Below are positions 20,935 through 31,190 of a stretch of 64,000 bases of DNA, in pieces. Positions within the stretch are counted from its first letter, which is position 1. Each line of letters opens with the position of its first letter. Source of the stretch: Prorocentrum cordatum (Eukaryota; Sar; Dinophyceae; Prorocentrales; Prorocentraceae); NCBI GenBank assembly GCA_963575745.1, contig CAUYUJ010019627.1:434164-498163 (forward strand), given 5' to 3'. The translations under genes were made by a program, and so were the position numbers. The notes under the pieces are model-generated. The model made no database searches. It saw nothing but the letters and a program-made list of their open reading frames with translations, and was not told the origin of the DNA.

Positions 20935-22055
20935 ATGTTCGACATCGTCGTAGTCGACGTCGTCGTCGTCGTCGTCGTGGTCGTGGTCGGCGCCGTCGTA
21001 GTCGACGAAGGTCGTCGACGTCGGCGCCGACGACATCCGACGACGACGTCGGCGATGACGACGTCGGCTACGTCGACGTTGACGTCGCCGCCATCGCCGT
21101 CGACGTCGTCGTTGTCATCGGCGTCGTCTCCGTTGACGTCGTCATCGTCGCAGTCGCATCGTCGCCGTCGTCGTCGACGACAGCGAGGCCCAAAGAAGGG
21201 CCTCAGAGGGGAGGGTGAGTACGATTCGTCGGCCCTAGGGCCGACGAGCCGTACCTCATCCTCCCCTCTTGGGCCCCTCTTGGGGGGAGGCTCGAAGAGT
21301 TCAGGTTGCTGTTACTGGGGTACCCCAAGTGGGGGGTGAGCGAAGCCCCAAGAGAGGCCCAAGAGGGAAGGATGAGTTACGGCCCGTCGGCCGCCAGGAG
21401 GCATTTGTTGACGGCCACCCTCCGTCAAGAGGTGCCGACGTCGACGACGACGTTGGCGACAACAGCGCGCCCTGATCTAGTCGACGCTCCAAGATGGATC
21501 CAGATAATTCAAGATGGCCCAAGTTCGCATCCGACAGACATCCACGAGGCCTCAGAGCGGCCCCAAAAATCGTTTCAAGTGCCTGCTCAACCCTCCAAGG
21601 ACCCCCCCAAGATGCCAACACAGCTCACATACTTAAGGCACATCGGTGTTGCTTGTGTTTTGTTGTTTAGCTTCCGATGGGCTCTTGAGGCATCACGGTG
21701 GCCCCAAAACGGCGACGACCACACGTCGTCGATTTCGTCGTAGTCGACGTCGGCGCCGACGACATCGGCGACGACGACGGCGGCGACGTCGGCGATGACG
21801 AGTCGGCGACGACGACGTCGGCTACGACGATGTCGACGTCGTCGTCGTCATCGCCGACGACGTCGACGTCGTCGTTGTCGTCGGCGTCGCCCCCGTTGAC
21901 GGCGTCATCGTCATAGCCGACATGGTCGTCGTCGCCGTCGACGTCGACGTTGTCGTAGCCGACGACGTCGACGATGACGTTGGCGACGACGACGTCGACT
22001 ACGACGACGTCGACGATGGCGTTGGCGACGACGATGCGTCCTGTCCGACGCACGC
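20935..22055. repeat. GTC/GAC trinucleotide tracts around minisatellite
   Basis: GTCGTC/GACGAC tracts occupy 20,940-21,185 and 21,710-22,045, with many GTCGAC palindromes. Between them is a CCCAAGAGGG-type block. GGCCCTAGGGCC and AGGGCCGACGAG also make a local inverted repeat near 21,232-21,250. Val and Asp/Ala/Thr-rich frames are artefacts. Confidence 0.85.
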
Positions 22056-22580
22056 GCGGCGCGCGGAGCAAAGTTGTGCCCGCGGGGCGGCCTCGGACTT
22101 CACGTTCTGGTCCACCCGCCGAACGGCGGCCGTGCAGAAAGAGCGGTAGAGAGCTGCAGGCAACGTTGCCCTTTCCCTCATCGTGCCTCTCGTCGGTTCA
22201 TCCGCTATCGTGTAACACCGTTGCCTATCGTACATCCTCCGTCCTCGTCTCGTCACCTCCCGTACCTCACCGCACCCCCCGTGCTCCCTTCCTGACCTGA
22301 CCTCCACCTACATGTATAACCTCTTTCCTATCTTACCTCCTCCATCTACCTATATCCTAACCTCTCCCCTATCTTACCTCCTCCACCAACCCTGTCGACA
22401 GTCGCATCTCCTTTGCTTCCGTTTACCCCGTGCTCTGCGCCAGCCTTCCCCCTTTGTCGCCATTGCCCTCCCCACCCCTGCCCCCCCAGCCCCTCCTCCC
22501 TTCCTCACCGCCCCCCCCCCCTGCACTACCCTATTCTACTCCGAGTCCTCAAGCACCGTGCTACACCGCCCAGCGGGCAG
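22056..22580. other. C-rich non-coding stretch
   Basis: TACCTCCTCC/CTCCCC pyrimidine-rich DNA, probably intron 3' of the small exon above it on the minus strand. No gene seen. Confidence 0.4.
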
Positions 22581-22589
22581 TCAACTGCC

Positions 22590-22923
22590 TCAACTTCTTG
22601 GGACTCTTGGCCGACGAGGGGGGGCAAGCTCGATGACAGGCGTGCGCGGCATCAGCTTAGTGAGCCTGCCCAGGGGCGTGAGCGCCGTCTGGCTGCCACT
22701 CTCCGAAACCTTGCGCTTCTTCAGGAGCTCATATTTCGCCTTGGCGACCACGCCAGTGTCGTTCGCGGCCACCACGCGAACAATACAGATCGTGAACTTT
22801 TGTTTTTTTTGTTGATCTGCTTCTCTGTTTTGAGTTCATTGGTTAGGTGCTGCACGTGATCGATGAACTGCTTCTTGGTCAGTTTGTAAAGGTTGGGCGA
22901 GCCACGGGCCGACATCGCGCAAT
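22590..22923 (-). CDS. Small Lys-rich exon with homopolymer frame slip
   Basis: The minus strand has an acceptor-like CTCCAG|ATTGCGCG at 22,923 and an ATG at 22,915. The first 30-odd codons are Lys/Gln-rich and helical (NLYKLTKKQFIDHVQHLTNE). After a run of eight A residues (about 22,800-22,808) the natural reading continues in another frame (VAKAKYELLKKRKVSESGSQ) to about 22,590. One inserted or deleted base in the A run would join the two. This could be a sequencing error, an allele, programmed slippage or an old lesion. No domain recognised. It lies directly 3' of an introner-like right end. Confidence 0.45.
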
Positions 22924-23027
22924 CTGGAGCGCGGAGGCGACTCTAAGACGTTAAACTGATCGCAAAGATTGGCCAACCTGAGAGATCGGAGCCAATATGT
23001 CCAACACCACGGAGACGGGGCAGGGTG

Positions 23028-24180
23028 CCCCCACCAACAATTGTTTAGGGCGACAGGTGGCCGACGGGGCGGGGTATCCCACCAACAGGTGTGTAGGGCG
23101 GTTCCTCTTCCAGTCCTCCTTATCCCCCTTCGGGTACGGGTCTGCCCCCCCCCCCCCGCTTACCAATCATCAACACAACCCATCGGGAGCGTAAGGCAGC
23201 TTCCGATTGGCCCAAGAGGGCCCAAGAGCGGCCGAGGAGGGCACAAGAGGGAGACGCACCATACTAATATTACATGTGTCTGAATGGGCCATCGTGGGCC
23301 CCTCTTCAGGCCCTCTTGGAACCCTCTTGGGGCTCGCTTGAGGATTCTCGGAGGCAAGAGCCACCCAAAGAGGGGCCCGCAGCGGCCCCAAGAAGGGGGG
23401 GCCCCATGCAACTATTATGTGTTTCTGAGTGGGCACCCGTGTGCCCCTAGTCAGGCACTCTTGGACCCATCTCAGGGCTCTCCTGGGGCCCTCTGGGAGC
23501 CTCCCTACGCGCCCAAGGCTGCCCTGGGAGCACCCAAAGAGGCGCCCTAGAAGGCTCCTGATGGGGCCCAAGACAGCCCCAAGAGGAGGAAACCCCAGAC
23601 ACACCTTATATGTTGCTGAGTGGGCCCTCTTGGTGCTCGTGTTGGGCCCTCTTGGGCTTGGACCTTCCTGGGGCTCTCTTGGGGCCCTCTCGGAGCCTTC
23701 ATGGGCGCCCCAGACGGCCCCAGGAACGCCCAATAAGGACCACGCATGCCCATGAGGGAACCTAGACGGCCCCAAGAGGGGCAAGCACTCGAACACGACG
23801 TTGCGTTTCTGAGTGGCTACCAGGCCGCCCAGACGCTCCAAGAAGCTATTGTATTCCTCCTCATCCTTCTCCTCCTCCTCCGCCGATTCTTCCTCCTCAC
23901 TCCTCCATCCCCCCTTCCCCACCTCTTCCTCATCCTCCTCGTCCTCCACTTTCTCTCCCCGCCTCCTCCTTGTCTTCCTCCTCCTCCTCAGCTTCCTCTT
24001 CCTCTTCATCCTCCGATCTCTCCTCATCAGCATCCTCCGATTCATCTCCCTTTCCGTCCCCCCCCCTCGTAGGGTCAGAATGGTCCTTGACCGTGTTTCC
24101 GCTGTTTGCTTCCCCATTTCCTTGATCAGGGCAACTCGTCGGGGCATCGTTTCTGGCTCGGTATATGTAATCTGATTGAG
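23028..24180 (-). mobile_element. Introner-like element F (diverged)
   Basis: Minus-strand orientation. The right end at 23,076-23,110 reads TGTTGGTGGGATAC, and a second right-end-like TTGTTGGTGGGGG lies at 23,028-23,045. Near the left end, GCCAGAAACGATGCCCCGACG and a TGATCA motif (24,125-24,160) match the conserved sub-terminal sequence of the other copies. The outermost left repeat is lost. The body is GGGCCCTCTTGG minisatellite (23,200-23,770) plus a TCCTCC tract. The next coding sequence downstream is the exon at 22.6-22.9 kb. Confidence 0.65.
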
Positions 24181-24770
24181 CAATCTCAGAGCATCTGTCT
24201 GCAAACACATCCAGAACTTGTGTTATATATGATTGGCACAGTCAGAAACATGTGACTAAACAAGATGGAAAAGTGATACAGCTGTTTGAAACATATTGAA
24301 ACATATGAGGCTGTTCTCTTAAAACTGACACCGTTGCAACATCGGTGTGACATATGTGCGAGCTCTTTGCGACATCTTTGCGACATCGTTGTTGCCGAGG
24401 TTGGGCTACATTGTGTCGGTTGGATGTTCCGTTTGCGATGTTGCGTAGATGTCTTTCGTGGCGATTGCGCCCACGCTTGTGCGACATCTGTTGGGCAATG
24501 TCGGTTGATCGACGCGATGTTTTCGTTTGGGCGCCATCGGTCGGCAGGGTTGCGGCACATTGTCGGTGCACCTTGCGAAACCAAGAAGCCCAGTGCATTT
24601 CTTTGTTGGAAGCACTCCCCGCCACGAGGTGCACTGCACCTCGGGCGAGTTAACAAAAAAAACACAATATCATTGCAATATGTTTGGGACCACTTGTTTG
24701 ACCCCCCCCGCAACGAGGTGCAGTGGACCACTTCAAGTGGTCGCGTCCGTCGGTGCATAGTGCATAGCCT
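24180..24770. other. AT-richer region with perfect palindromes
   Basis: TTGCGACATC-like short repeats fill 24,290-24,560. CGAGGTGCACTGCACCTCG at 24,625-24,643 is a perfect 9+1+9 palindrome. GACCACTTCAAGTGGTC at 24,726-24,742 is a perfect 8+1+8 palindrome. Both are embedded in short direct repeats (CGAGGTGCA). No coding sequence is supported. Confidence 0.55.
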
Positions 24771-24774
24771 CTCT

Positions 24775-25480
24775 CTCACCATCATCTTTCTCATCCTCCT
24801 CCCCCCTCCTCCTCCGCCTCCTTCCTTCCCTCCCCACTCCTCCATCCCCCTCCTCTTCTCCTTCTCCTCCTCCTCCTCCCTCCTCCTCCTCCTCCTCCGC
24901 TCCTCCTCATCACGTCGTCCTTCCTCTCTGTCTCCCATCCTACTCATCCTTCTCCCCTCATCCCCCTCCTCACCTTCTCGTTCTCCTCCCCCCTCCTCCT
25001 CCTCCTCCCCTTTCTCCTCGTCCTCCTCCCATCATCCTCCTTCTATGCCTCCGCCCCTCATCCTCCTCCCTCCTCCTCATCCTGCCCCTCCTCCTCCTCC
25101 CCCCCCTCCCTGCCCTCCTGTCCCAGGTCACACCTCTTCTTCAGGTCATCTCATCTGCGTGTTTGCGTGGCGGGGACGGGGCCGAGAGCAGTGGGACGGG
25201 GGGCAGGGGTGATATGGGTGGGATGGGGTGCGGATAGGGAGAAGGAAGGGAAGGAAGGGGCGGGGAACGGGGCAGCTCCAGGATCTGGGGGACTGGATGG
25301 GGGAATGGATCGAGGAAGGGATGGGGGAATTGATGGTTGCCATGGCTGGCCCCTGAGGGATAGGGGGATGCGAATGAGAATGAGGAGACGGAGACGGCTG
25401 ATGAGGAGGAGGAATGCCCTGCTTGCTACAGTACAAAGCTGAATTGATACAGGTCAAATCAAAGTTCAACGTGAGCTGTG
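24775..25480. repeat. CCTCCTCC tract and G-rich flank
   Basis: A pyrimidine-rich tract occupies 24,780-25,115, then GGGGA-rich DNA follows. It is non-coding and lies downstream of the minus-strand exon at 25.49-26.18 kb. Confidence 0.6.
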
Positions 25481-25489
25481 AGCTCACTC

Positions 25490-26180
25490 TCAAGGACATA
25501 AGGCGGGCTCCTCGCCCTCGAACGCTGGGTCTACAGGACGCTCAAAACTGAGAATGCCCTGGGCCTGCACATTGCCAGCATCGGCCAGTGCTTTCACATA
25601 ACCACGGCCAGCAATTCTCTCATGAAGAGGGGGGGCAACATTCTCTGGCGTCCAATGATCAAACTTTCTGTCGCAACCGCCTTTGGCGAGCCACGCCACC
25701 AACACGCCTACGGGTCTACCATGTTGGTGATAACTTCCTGGTGGCAGGTTCCGTCGTCGGACTGCTTTCCGAGTGAGCTCACATTTACCGTGGTCACAGT
25801 TCGTGCAACGAGCCACTAAATTTTCACCCTTCTTATAAGCTTTGATCTGGCCACCAGGGACTTCCAAACACCAGGCGCGTGCCTCCCTATCGCCCCCGCG
25901 GCTGCTTGGTGCAGCCGCCGCAACTGGAGGCGGAGGAGGAGGAGCAGCAGGAGGAGGGGGAGGAGGAGGGGGAGCAGGAGCTGGAGGACAAGAATCGGGC
26001 TCAACGGGCACAGGCACAGGAAGCTCAGGCGGCGGCTGCCCGTCGCTGTCGGAGCCCTCCCCTGGCCCACACCCTGCCGACGGCGAGTGGTCCGTCGAGA
26101 CCACCTCGTCGGTCGCCACGCTGCACTGGTCGTCGCACGATCTCCCAGCCCCCCCCCCTCCCCCCGTAAGAAATAACAGC
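25490..26180 (-). CDS. Exon with HGKC-LTR motif, unknown protein
   Basis: Minus-strand frame of about 230 codons immediately 3' of an introner-like right end (GTGGGATTGCAG at about 26,190-26,180), closing at a TGA at 25,490. A Pro/Gly/Ala-rich low-complexity linker comes first. Then follows a compact Cys/His-rich segment: ARCTNCDHGKCELTRKAV, GRPVGVLVAWLAKGGCD, and an Arg/Asp-rich end (LSFERPVDPAFEGEEP). From memory, HGKC..TR followed by RP.G.L.AWL recurs in uncharacterised dinoflagellate proteins (not checked). G-run length near the acceptor (about 26,150) makes the exact start uncertain. The upstream partner is probably the exon at 28.0-28.5 kb. Confidence 0.7.
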
Positions 26181-26424
26181 TGCAATCCCACGAAACTTGT
26201 GATCTTAGGTGGCTTACAGCGTGTTCTCTTACATCCACCCCTCCCTCTTCTCCTTCGAGGAATGGTTTGCCCACCCCCCTATTACCCCCTCCCCTGGACC
26301 TGAACGGGGCGGTTCGCAGGCAGTTGGGGCGTCCAATATAGCCCAAGATGGACCCCAGACCGCCTCAATAAGTCCAAGATTCCCCCCAAGATGGCTCAAG
26401 ATGGCCCCGTATGCCCCAATATTG

Positions 26425-26735
26425 CTCCCTCTTCCTCTGAGGCGCGCGTCTCATCCTTGCTTCCTCTGAGGCGCGCGTCTCCTCCTCCCTGCTCCCTCCT
26501 CTATCCTCCCTCTGAGGCGCGCGTCTCCTCCCTCCGTCCTCCCGCCTCCATCTGAGACGCGCGTGGCATCCCTCCACCCCTTTAGGCGCGCGTCTCCTCC
26601 CTGCTTCCTCTGAGGCGCGCGTCTCCTCCTCCTTGCTCCCTCCTCCCTCCTCGCTCTGAGGCGCGCGTCTCCTCCCTCCGTCCCCCCTCCTCCATCTAAG
26701 ACGCGCGTGGCATCCTTCCTCCATGTTAGGCGCGC
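26425..26735 (+). repeat. Inverted minisatellite, left arm
   Basis: Repeats of GAGGCGCGCGTCTCCTCCTC, with ACGCGCGTGGCATCC variants. It is the reverse complement of the arm at 27,075-27,440, with a unique spacer of about 330 bp. Confidence 0.8.
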
Positions 26736-27074
26736 GCCTCCTCTCTGCTGTTTGTTGTTTGTGCTGTTTTGCGCGGCGTCCTGGTGCCCAGCGGTGTCCC
26801 GCGGTGTGGCGCGGTATCGTGGTGCACCGTGGTGTGGCGTCGTAGGCCAGGATGTGCAGATTGCAGGCGTGGTAGTGGGAATGCGCAGTGCCTCGCTGCA
26901 TTCATGCGGGGCGGATCGGGAGTACGATGTCCAGCGCTCGGGCGACTTGAGACAACTCGAGATTGTGTTGTCCAACGCGGGGGCAGCTCGAGATTACATA
27001 CCTGGACAGAGGTGCGAACACTGCGCACGCTCAGAACGTGCGTCTCCTCTGCTAGCGTCATTTGGCCCTTCCCT

Positions 27075-27440
27075 CGCCATGGAGGAGGGAGGACGGAGGG
27101 AGGAGATGCGCGCCTCAGAGGGAGGCGGGAGGAGGGAGCAGGGAGGAGGAGACGCGCGCCTCAGAGGAAGCAGGGAGGAGGCGCACGCGTAAAGGGGAGG
27201 AGGGATGCCACGCGCGTCCCAGATGGAGGACGGAGGGAGGAGACGCGCGCCTCAGAGGGAGGAGGGAGGAGGAGACGCGCGCCCCAGAGGAAGCAGGGAG
27301 GAGGCGCGCGCTTAAAGGGGCGGGATGAAGGACACACGCGTCTCAAATGGAGGAGGGAGGACGGAAGGGGGGAGACGCGCGCCTCAGAGGGAGGAGGGAG
27401 GAGGGAGCAGGGAGGAGAAGACGCGCGCCTCAGAGGAAGC
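27075..27440 (-). repeat. Inverted minisatellite, right arm
   Basis: Repeats of GGAGGAGACGCGCGCCTCAGA, opposite in orientation to 26,425-26,735. The two arms could form a stem several hundred bp long. Confidence 0.8.
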
Positions 27441-28008
27441 AAGCAAATGCACACTGCCCCTCTCCCCTCCCCCCCACTGTGCGGAATCACTCATGAAGAG
27501 ATGGGCGTCGTCGGCCAGGGCCTGGGCGGCCAAGTCGTCGATCACCTCCGACGCCACTGGAGTGGAAGAGAAAAGGATAGGGATGACCAAGGAGGAGGGG
27601 CAGCGGAGGACTATTGATTATTGAGTGGGAGAAGGGCGAGGACGACGAGGAGGAGCGGAGGAGGACAAGGAGGGCGAAGCGAAAAAGGAACGTGTCAGCA
27701 AAGGGGGAGAATGGGGGAGAAACGCTTGGTGGCTGTTAGCTGCAAGCCGCTAGCCTAACCCTTTCCTCATCATCCTCGTCCTCCCCCTCTCTCCTTGTTC
27801 CTCGTCGTCCTCCTTATCATCCTTACCTTCCTCATCATGCACTCCTCTTGTTCACTCTCTCTATCCGCCATTCTTCGCCCCTCCTCTTCGGTTCTGCCCA
27901 TCCCCATTTGTTGTTTTTTTATTTGAAATACTAGAAGTGTCAGCACGGCATCCAAAAGGGAACTGAACCCACATCGGGCCAGTTGGCGAACCCGAAATGT
28001 GTTCAAAT

Positions 28009-28548
28009 CTTCTCCTCCGCTTCCTCCCCCCCCCTCGTCGCCATGCCAGGGTCCGCCGCGATGGCGCCCTCGTCCAGGCTGTCGTCGTCGCTGTCGCCGC
28101 CGAGGCCGTCGACGTCGGGGCCCTCCTCAGGGAAGTCCGCGCCGACGTCCGCGCCGACGCCCTCGTCGAAGCTGTCGTTGTCGCCGTCGGCGACTGGCAA
28201 GACTGGGTAGGGGCCCTGCCCTCTGCCGCGGCCCCCGTGATCATCTCCTGGGTGATCTGGGGCATCTGGGGGCGGGAGCCCTCGGCCTTTGCCTTGGGCA
28301 CCGCGGCCTCTGCCACGGCCGCGGCCGGTGGCTCCGCCGCCGCCGCCACGAGACGGGCCTCTGAACGGTGGCCACACCTGAGCTTCGGGGACGTCCGAAG
28401 CAGTCGCGTGCTGGGTAACCAGCACCATATCATCCCCGTCCACATCAACGTCTGAGCCGTCCAACGTGAAGAATTTGAGGGACCACTCATAATTGTCTGT
28501 ATCGATGGTAGCAAAACCGTCGTAATCAACCAAGAAATCACAAGATGC
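28009..28548 (-). CDS. Exon: acidic and RGG-like, unknown protein
   Basis: The minus strand has an acceptor CCTTAG|GCATC at 28,548. The frame then reads ASCDFLVDYDGFATIDTDNY and WSLKFFTLDG, giving about 180 codons. A Gly/Arg-rich stretch (GPSRGGGGGATGRGRGRGRG) follows, then an acidic Asp/Glu-rich C-terminal part (DNDSFDEGVGADVGADFPEE). RGG-type plus acidic composition suggests nucleic-acid association, but that is inference only. Introner-like elements flank it directly: H on the 5' side (right end about 20 bp before the acceptor) and G on the 3' side. The donor is probably within GAGAAGATTTG. A competing minus frame here is Ala/Arg-rich and less natural. Confidence 0.62.
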
Positions 28549-28561
28549 CTAAGGCCGACGC

Positions 28562-29155
28562 AATCCCACTACCCCCACCAACCCATTCTTTAAGTCTTAC
28601 AACCCCTGACAACCCCTTCTTTAGGGCCCCTCGCTCTTGCACTTCCTGGGGCTGGGCGGAAGGGGCCGCGGGCCGTTGACGCATCTACGATCTATTATGT
28701 CCCGAGATGGTTCCTAGAGGGCCTTCGACAACCCAGGACGGCATCCAATAGTGGTCGAGATACTGGAAGATTGCTCAAGGTGGCATCGAAGGTGCACCAG
28801 GGGCCCCGAGACCCCCCCCCCAAGACGGCTCAAAATAGCAACAACGCCCACGAGATGCGCAAACCAGCACAACAAAAGGAAACCAATTGCGTTGGCATTC
28901 TCGCCATATCGGCTCCGACGCCGACGGCCATCCGAAACCTCAACATGGTTCCCAGAGGGCCCCACGAGGGGCCGAAGAGGCTTGCAAGACAGCCCCGCAG
29001 GCGCACAAGATCGGCAGAAGAGGGCCCCAGTGCGCGAATTCGGTGGCTCCTGAGGGGCAACGCTCATTGAACACCCTACCACCACTACACACACCACCAC
29101 GCTTCCACACCGCACCCAGCCCCACCACATCCTCGTCATGATCTTCAGTATCCTT

Positions 29156-29225
<70 letters not shown>

Positions 29226-29275
29226 CCATCATCATCATCATCGCCTTCATCATCAGCATCATCAGTATCATCAGT

Positions 29276-29316
<41 letters not shown>

Positions 29317-29537
29317 CATCCTCATTCTCTTCCCCCCGCCCGCTTCTCCGCATCCTTTGCCTCCTCCGAACTGTTGATCTTCATCCACCGCATTCCTCCT
29401 CATAGTTCTTCCCCTATCCACACAATGTGGCTGCCCCTCCCCGTGTTCAACTGCATGCTACAGTTATTCCTTGACCACGTGGACTCGCTGGTGCATCGTG
29501 TCTACATGGGCTGGTGGGGGGAACGCGCAACGTCAAA
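28562..29537 (-). mobile_element. Introner-like element H
   Basis: Minus orientation. The left end at 29,537-29,500 reads TTTGACGTTGCGCG, then CCCCCCACCAGCCCATG. Sub-terminal GACACGATGCACCAGCG and GTGGTCAAGGAA follow. The right end at 28,590-28,562 reads GGGTTGGTGGG, GGTAGTGGGATTG. The body holds CCC.AGA minisatellite and a CAT tract. It ends about 15 bp before the acceptor of the exon at 28,548. Confidence 0.7.
29155..29322 (+). repeat. CAT trinucleotide tract
   Basis: About 165 bp of (CAT)n with rare GTAT and CTTC interruptions, inside element H. Poly-Ile, Met and Asp frames are artefacts. Confidence 0.95.
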
Positions 29538-29785
29538 CCTATGATTACACTGTCTGTATGCTGGGGGGAAGCTGAGACACCAGAAGACACGACATGCCAT
29601 GCAGAGAGCTGCCCTAGGTGGCCCTGAGCTGCAACTGGCCGCTCCTCGAACGTTGGTTGCATGCTGGCGTGCAAGCTGTGACTCCAAATTGTTGCTGCTG
29701 GGATTTGGTTAACGCGCTGGCAATGCATGTACATCGTGATGTGTTCTACGTGGTGTACGCTGCATCGTAGGTCCCACGTAATGTA
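29538..29785. other. Unassigned short stretch
   Basis: Unique sequence ending in TTCTACGTGGTGTACGCTGC, which recurs inverted at about 30,918-30,940. No gene. Confidence 0.3.
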
Positions 29786-29797
29786 CTGTGCGTGCGT

Positions 29798-29844
<47 letters not shown>

Positions 29845-30036
29845 TATGTGTGTGTGTGTGTGTGTTTGTGTGTGTATTTGTGTGTGTGTGCGTGGGGGTG
29901 GGGGGGTGGGGGCGGGGAGGGTTGGGGTGGGGGCGGGGGGGAGAGCGAGGGTGAGGGTGGGGTGGCGGGGGGGGAGGGAACGTGAGGGCGAGGGCGGGGG
30001 TGAGGGTGAATGTGCGGGTGGGTGTGGGTGGTTGTG

Positions 30037-30093
<57 letters not shown>

Positions 30094-30325
30094 TGGTGGG
30101 TGAGTGGTTGGGTGGGCGGGTGGGTGGGGTAGGGTGGCATGGGGCGGGGTGGTGTGGTGGTAGTGATGTGTGTGGTGGTGGTGGTGATGGTGTCGGCGTT
30201 GGTGGTGTTTTTGGTGGTGTGTGTGGTGTGTGCGTGCGCATGCGTGTGTGTTGTGTGTATGTGTGTGTCGTGTGTCTGTGTGTTGGTGGTGGTGGTGATG
30301 GAAGGGGGGCAGGGGGGGAGAGGGC
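29786..30325 (+). repeat. GT / GTGG microsatellites
   Basis: (GT)n with GC and G-rich interruptions, then (GGT)n. Same order as 14.47-14.66 kb, followed by the same 90-bp repeat family, so the two loci share an origin. Confidence 0.95.
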
Positions 30326-30339
30326 GAGGCTGACTACGA

Positions 30340-30655
30340 CGACACCAGCTGACGACGACACCAGCTGAACCCAGCTCCCCAAACAAGAGACGCCATCTTC
30401 AGAAAAAAAGGGGTACGCCGACAGGGCTGCGACGACCACGACGAGCATGACACGGAGGACGAGGACAACGACAAGGCCGCTACCACAACGGCCACGGCGA
30501 CGTCGACGACCGAGAAAACGATGACCGCGACGACACCAGCGACGACGACGACGACGACCATGACGACGACGCTCACGACAATTCCAACTGAACCTGTCTC
30601 CCTAAGGCGGTCAGCCCGTCTTCATAAAAATGGATAAGCCGACAGGGCTGCGATT
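30340..30655 (+). repeat. CCGACAGGGCTGCG repeats, direct copies
   Basis: Two units begin ACACCAGCTGAACCCAGC or ATTCCAACTGAACC and carry CCATCTTCA or CGTCTTCAT. They end CCGACAGGGCTGCG. Related to 14.67-15.24 kb. Confidence 0.7.
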
Positions 30656-30965
30656 GTGTGTTTGCTTGTGTGTGTGGTGGGCGGTGGTGTTGGCGTGGTG
30701 GTGTTGACGGTGACGGTGGTGGTGGTGATGGCGGTTGTTGTGGTTGTGTGTGTGGGAAGGCGTGTGCGTGTGTAAGTGTGCGTGTGTAAGTGTGTGTGTG
30801 TGTGTGTTCGTGTGCTTGTGCGTGTCTGCATGTGTGTTGTGTGTGTGCGTCTGTTCGCGCGCGCGTGTTTTGTTTTGTTTGCGCGTGTGGGCGTCGCACG
30901 CCACGCGAAAATACCACGCAGACTACACCACGTAGAACACACCACGTAGAGTACACCGCGCACAC
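30655..30965 (+). repeat. GT-rich spacer between inverted repeat units
   Basis: GTGTGT/GGTGG-rich DNA then ACCACGCAGACTACACCACG. No gene. Confidence 0.7.
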
Positions 30966-31190
30966 ACACACAGCCCCGTCGGGGCACCCCTGTTTATGAG
31001 GACGGGCTACGGCCTTATGGGGCCAAGTTGAGGTGGAATCGTTGTCGTCTTCGTCATCGTCGTCGTCCTCGTCGTGGTCGTCGTGGTCGTCGTCGCAGCC
31101 TTGTCGGCGTCACCTTTTTTATGAAGGTGGGTTCTCTTTTTTGGGGGGCAGGAATCAGCCGCTGTCTACGTCAGCTGGCGTCGGTACATA
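30965..31190 (-). repeat. CCGACAGGGCTGCG repeats, inverted copies
   Basis: CAGCCCCGTCGGGGC, TGTTTATGAGGACGGGCT, then GCAGCCTTGTCGGCG and TTTTATGAAGGTGGGTTC are reverse-complement relatives of 30,340-30,655. They make a roughly 850-bp inverted arrangement immediately before the 7-mer array. Confidence 0.65.

Larger units (their letters stand above)
26186..28006 (-). mobile_element. Introner-like element G with internal inverted repeat
   Basis: Right end: TTTCGTGGGATTG at 26,184-26,198, with the conserved sub-terminal CCTCCCCTGGACCTG block at about 26,290. Left end near 28,006 (ATTTGAACACATTTCGGG and CCAACTGGCCC) is a diverged form of the standard left terminus. It lies precisely between two coding frames, so it acts as an intron. 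Its interior is enlarged by a pair of inverted minisatellite arms. Confidence 0.55.

Noticed and set aside
26385-26410. Relic dinoflagellate spliced leader (CAAGATGGCTCAAG, also inverted near 36,765)
   Set aside because: Only the last bases resemble the leader's GGCTCAAG end, and CCAAGATGGC is the monomer of the abundant minisatellite, so chance explains it.
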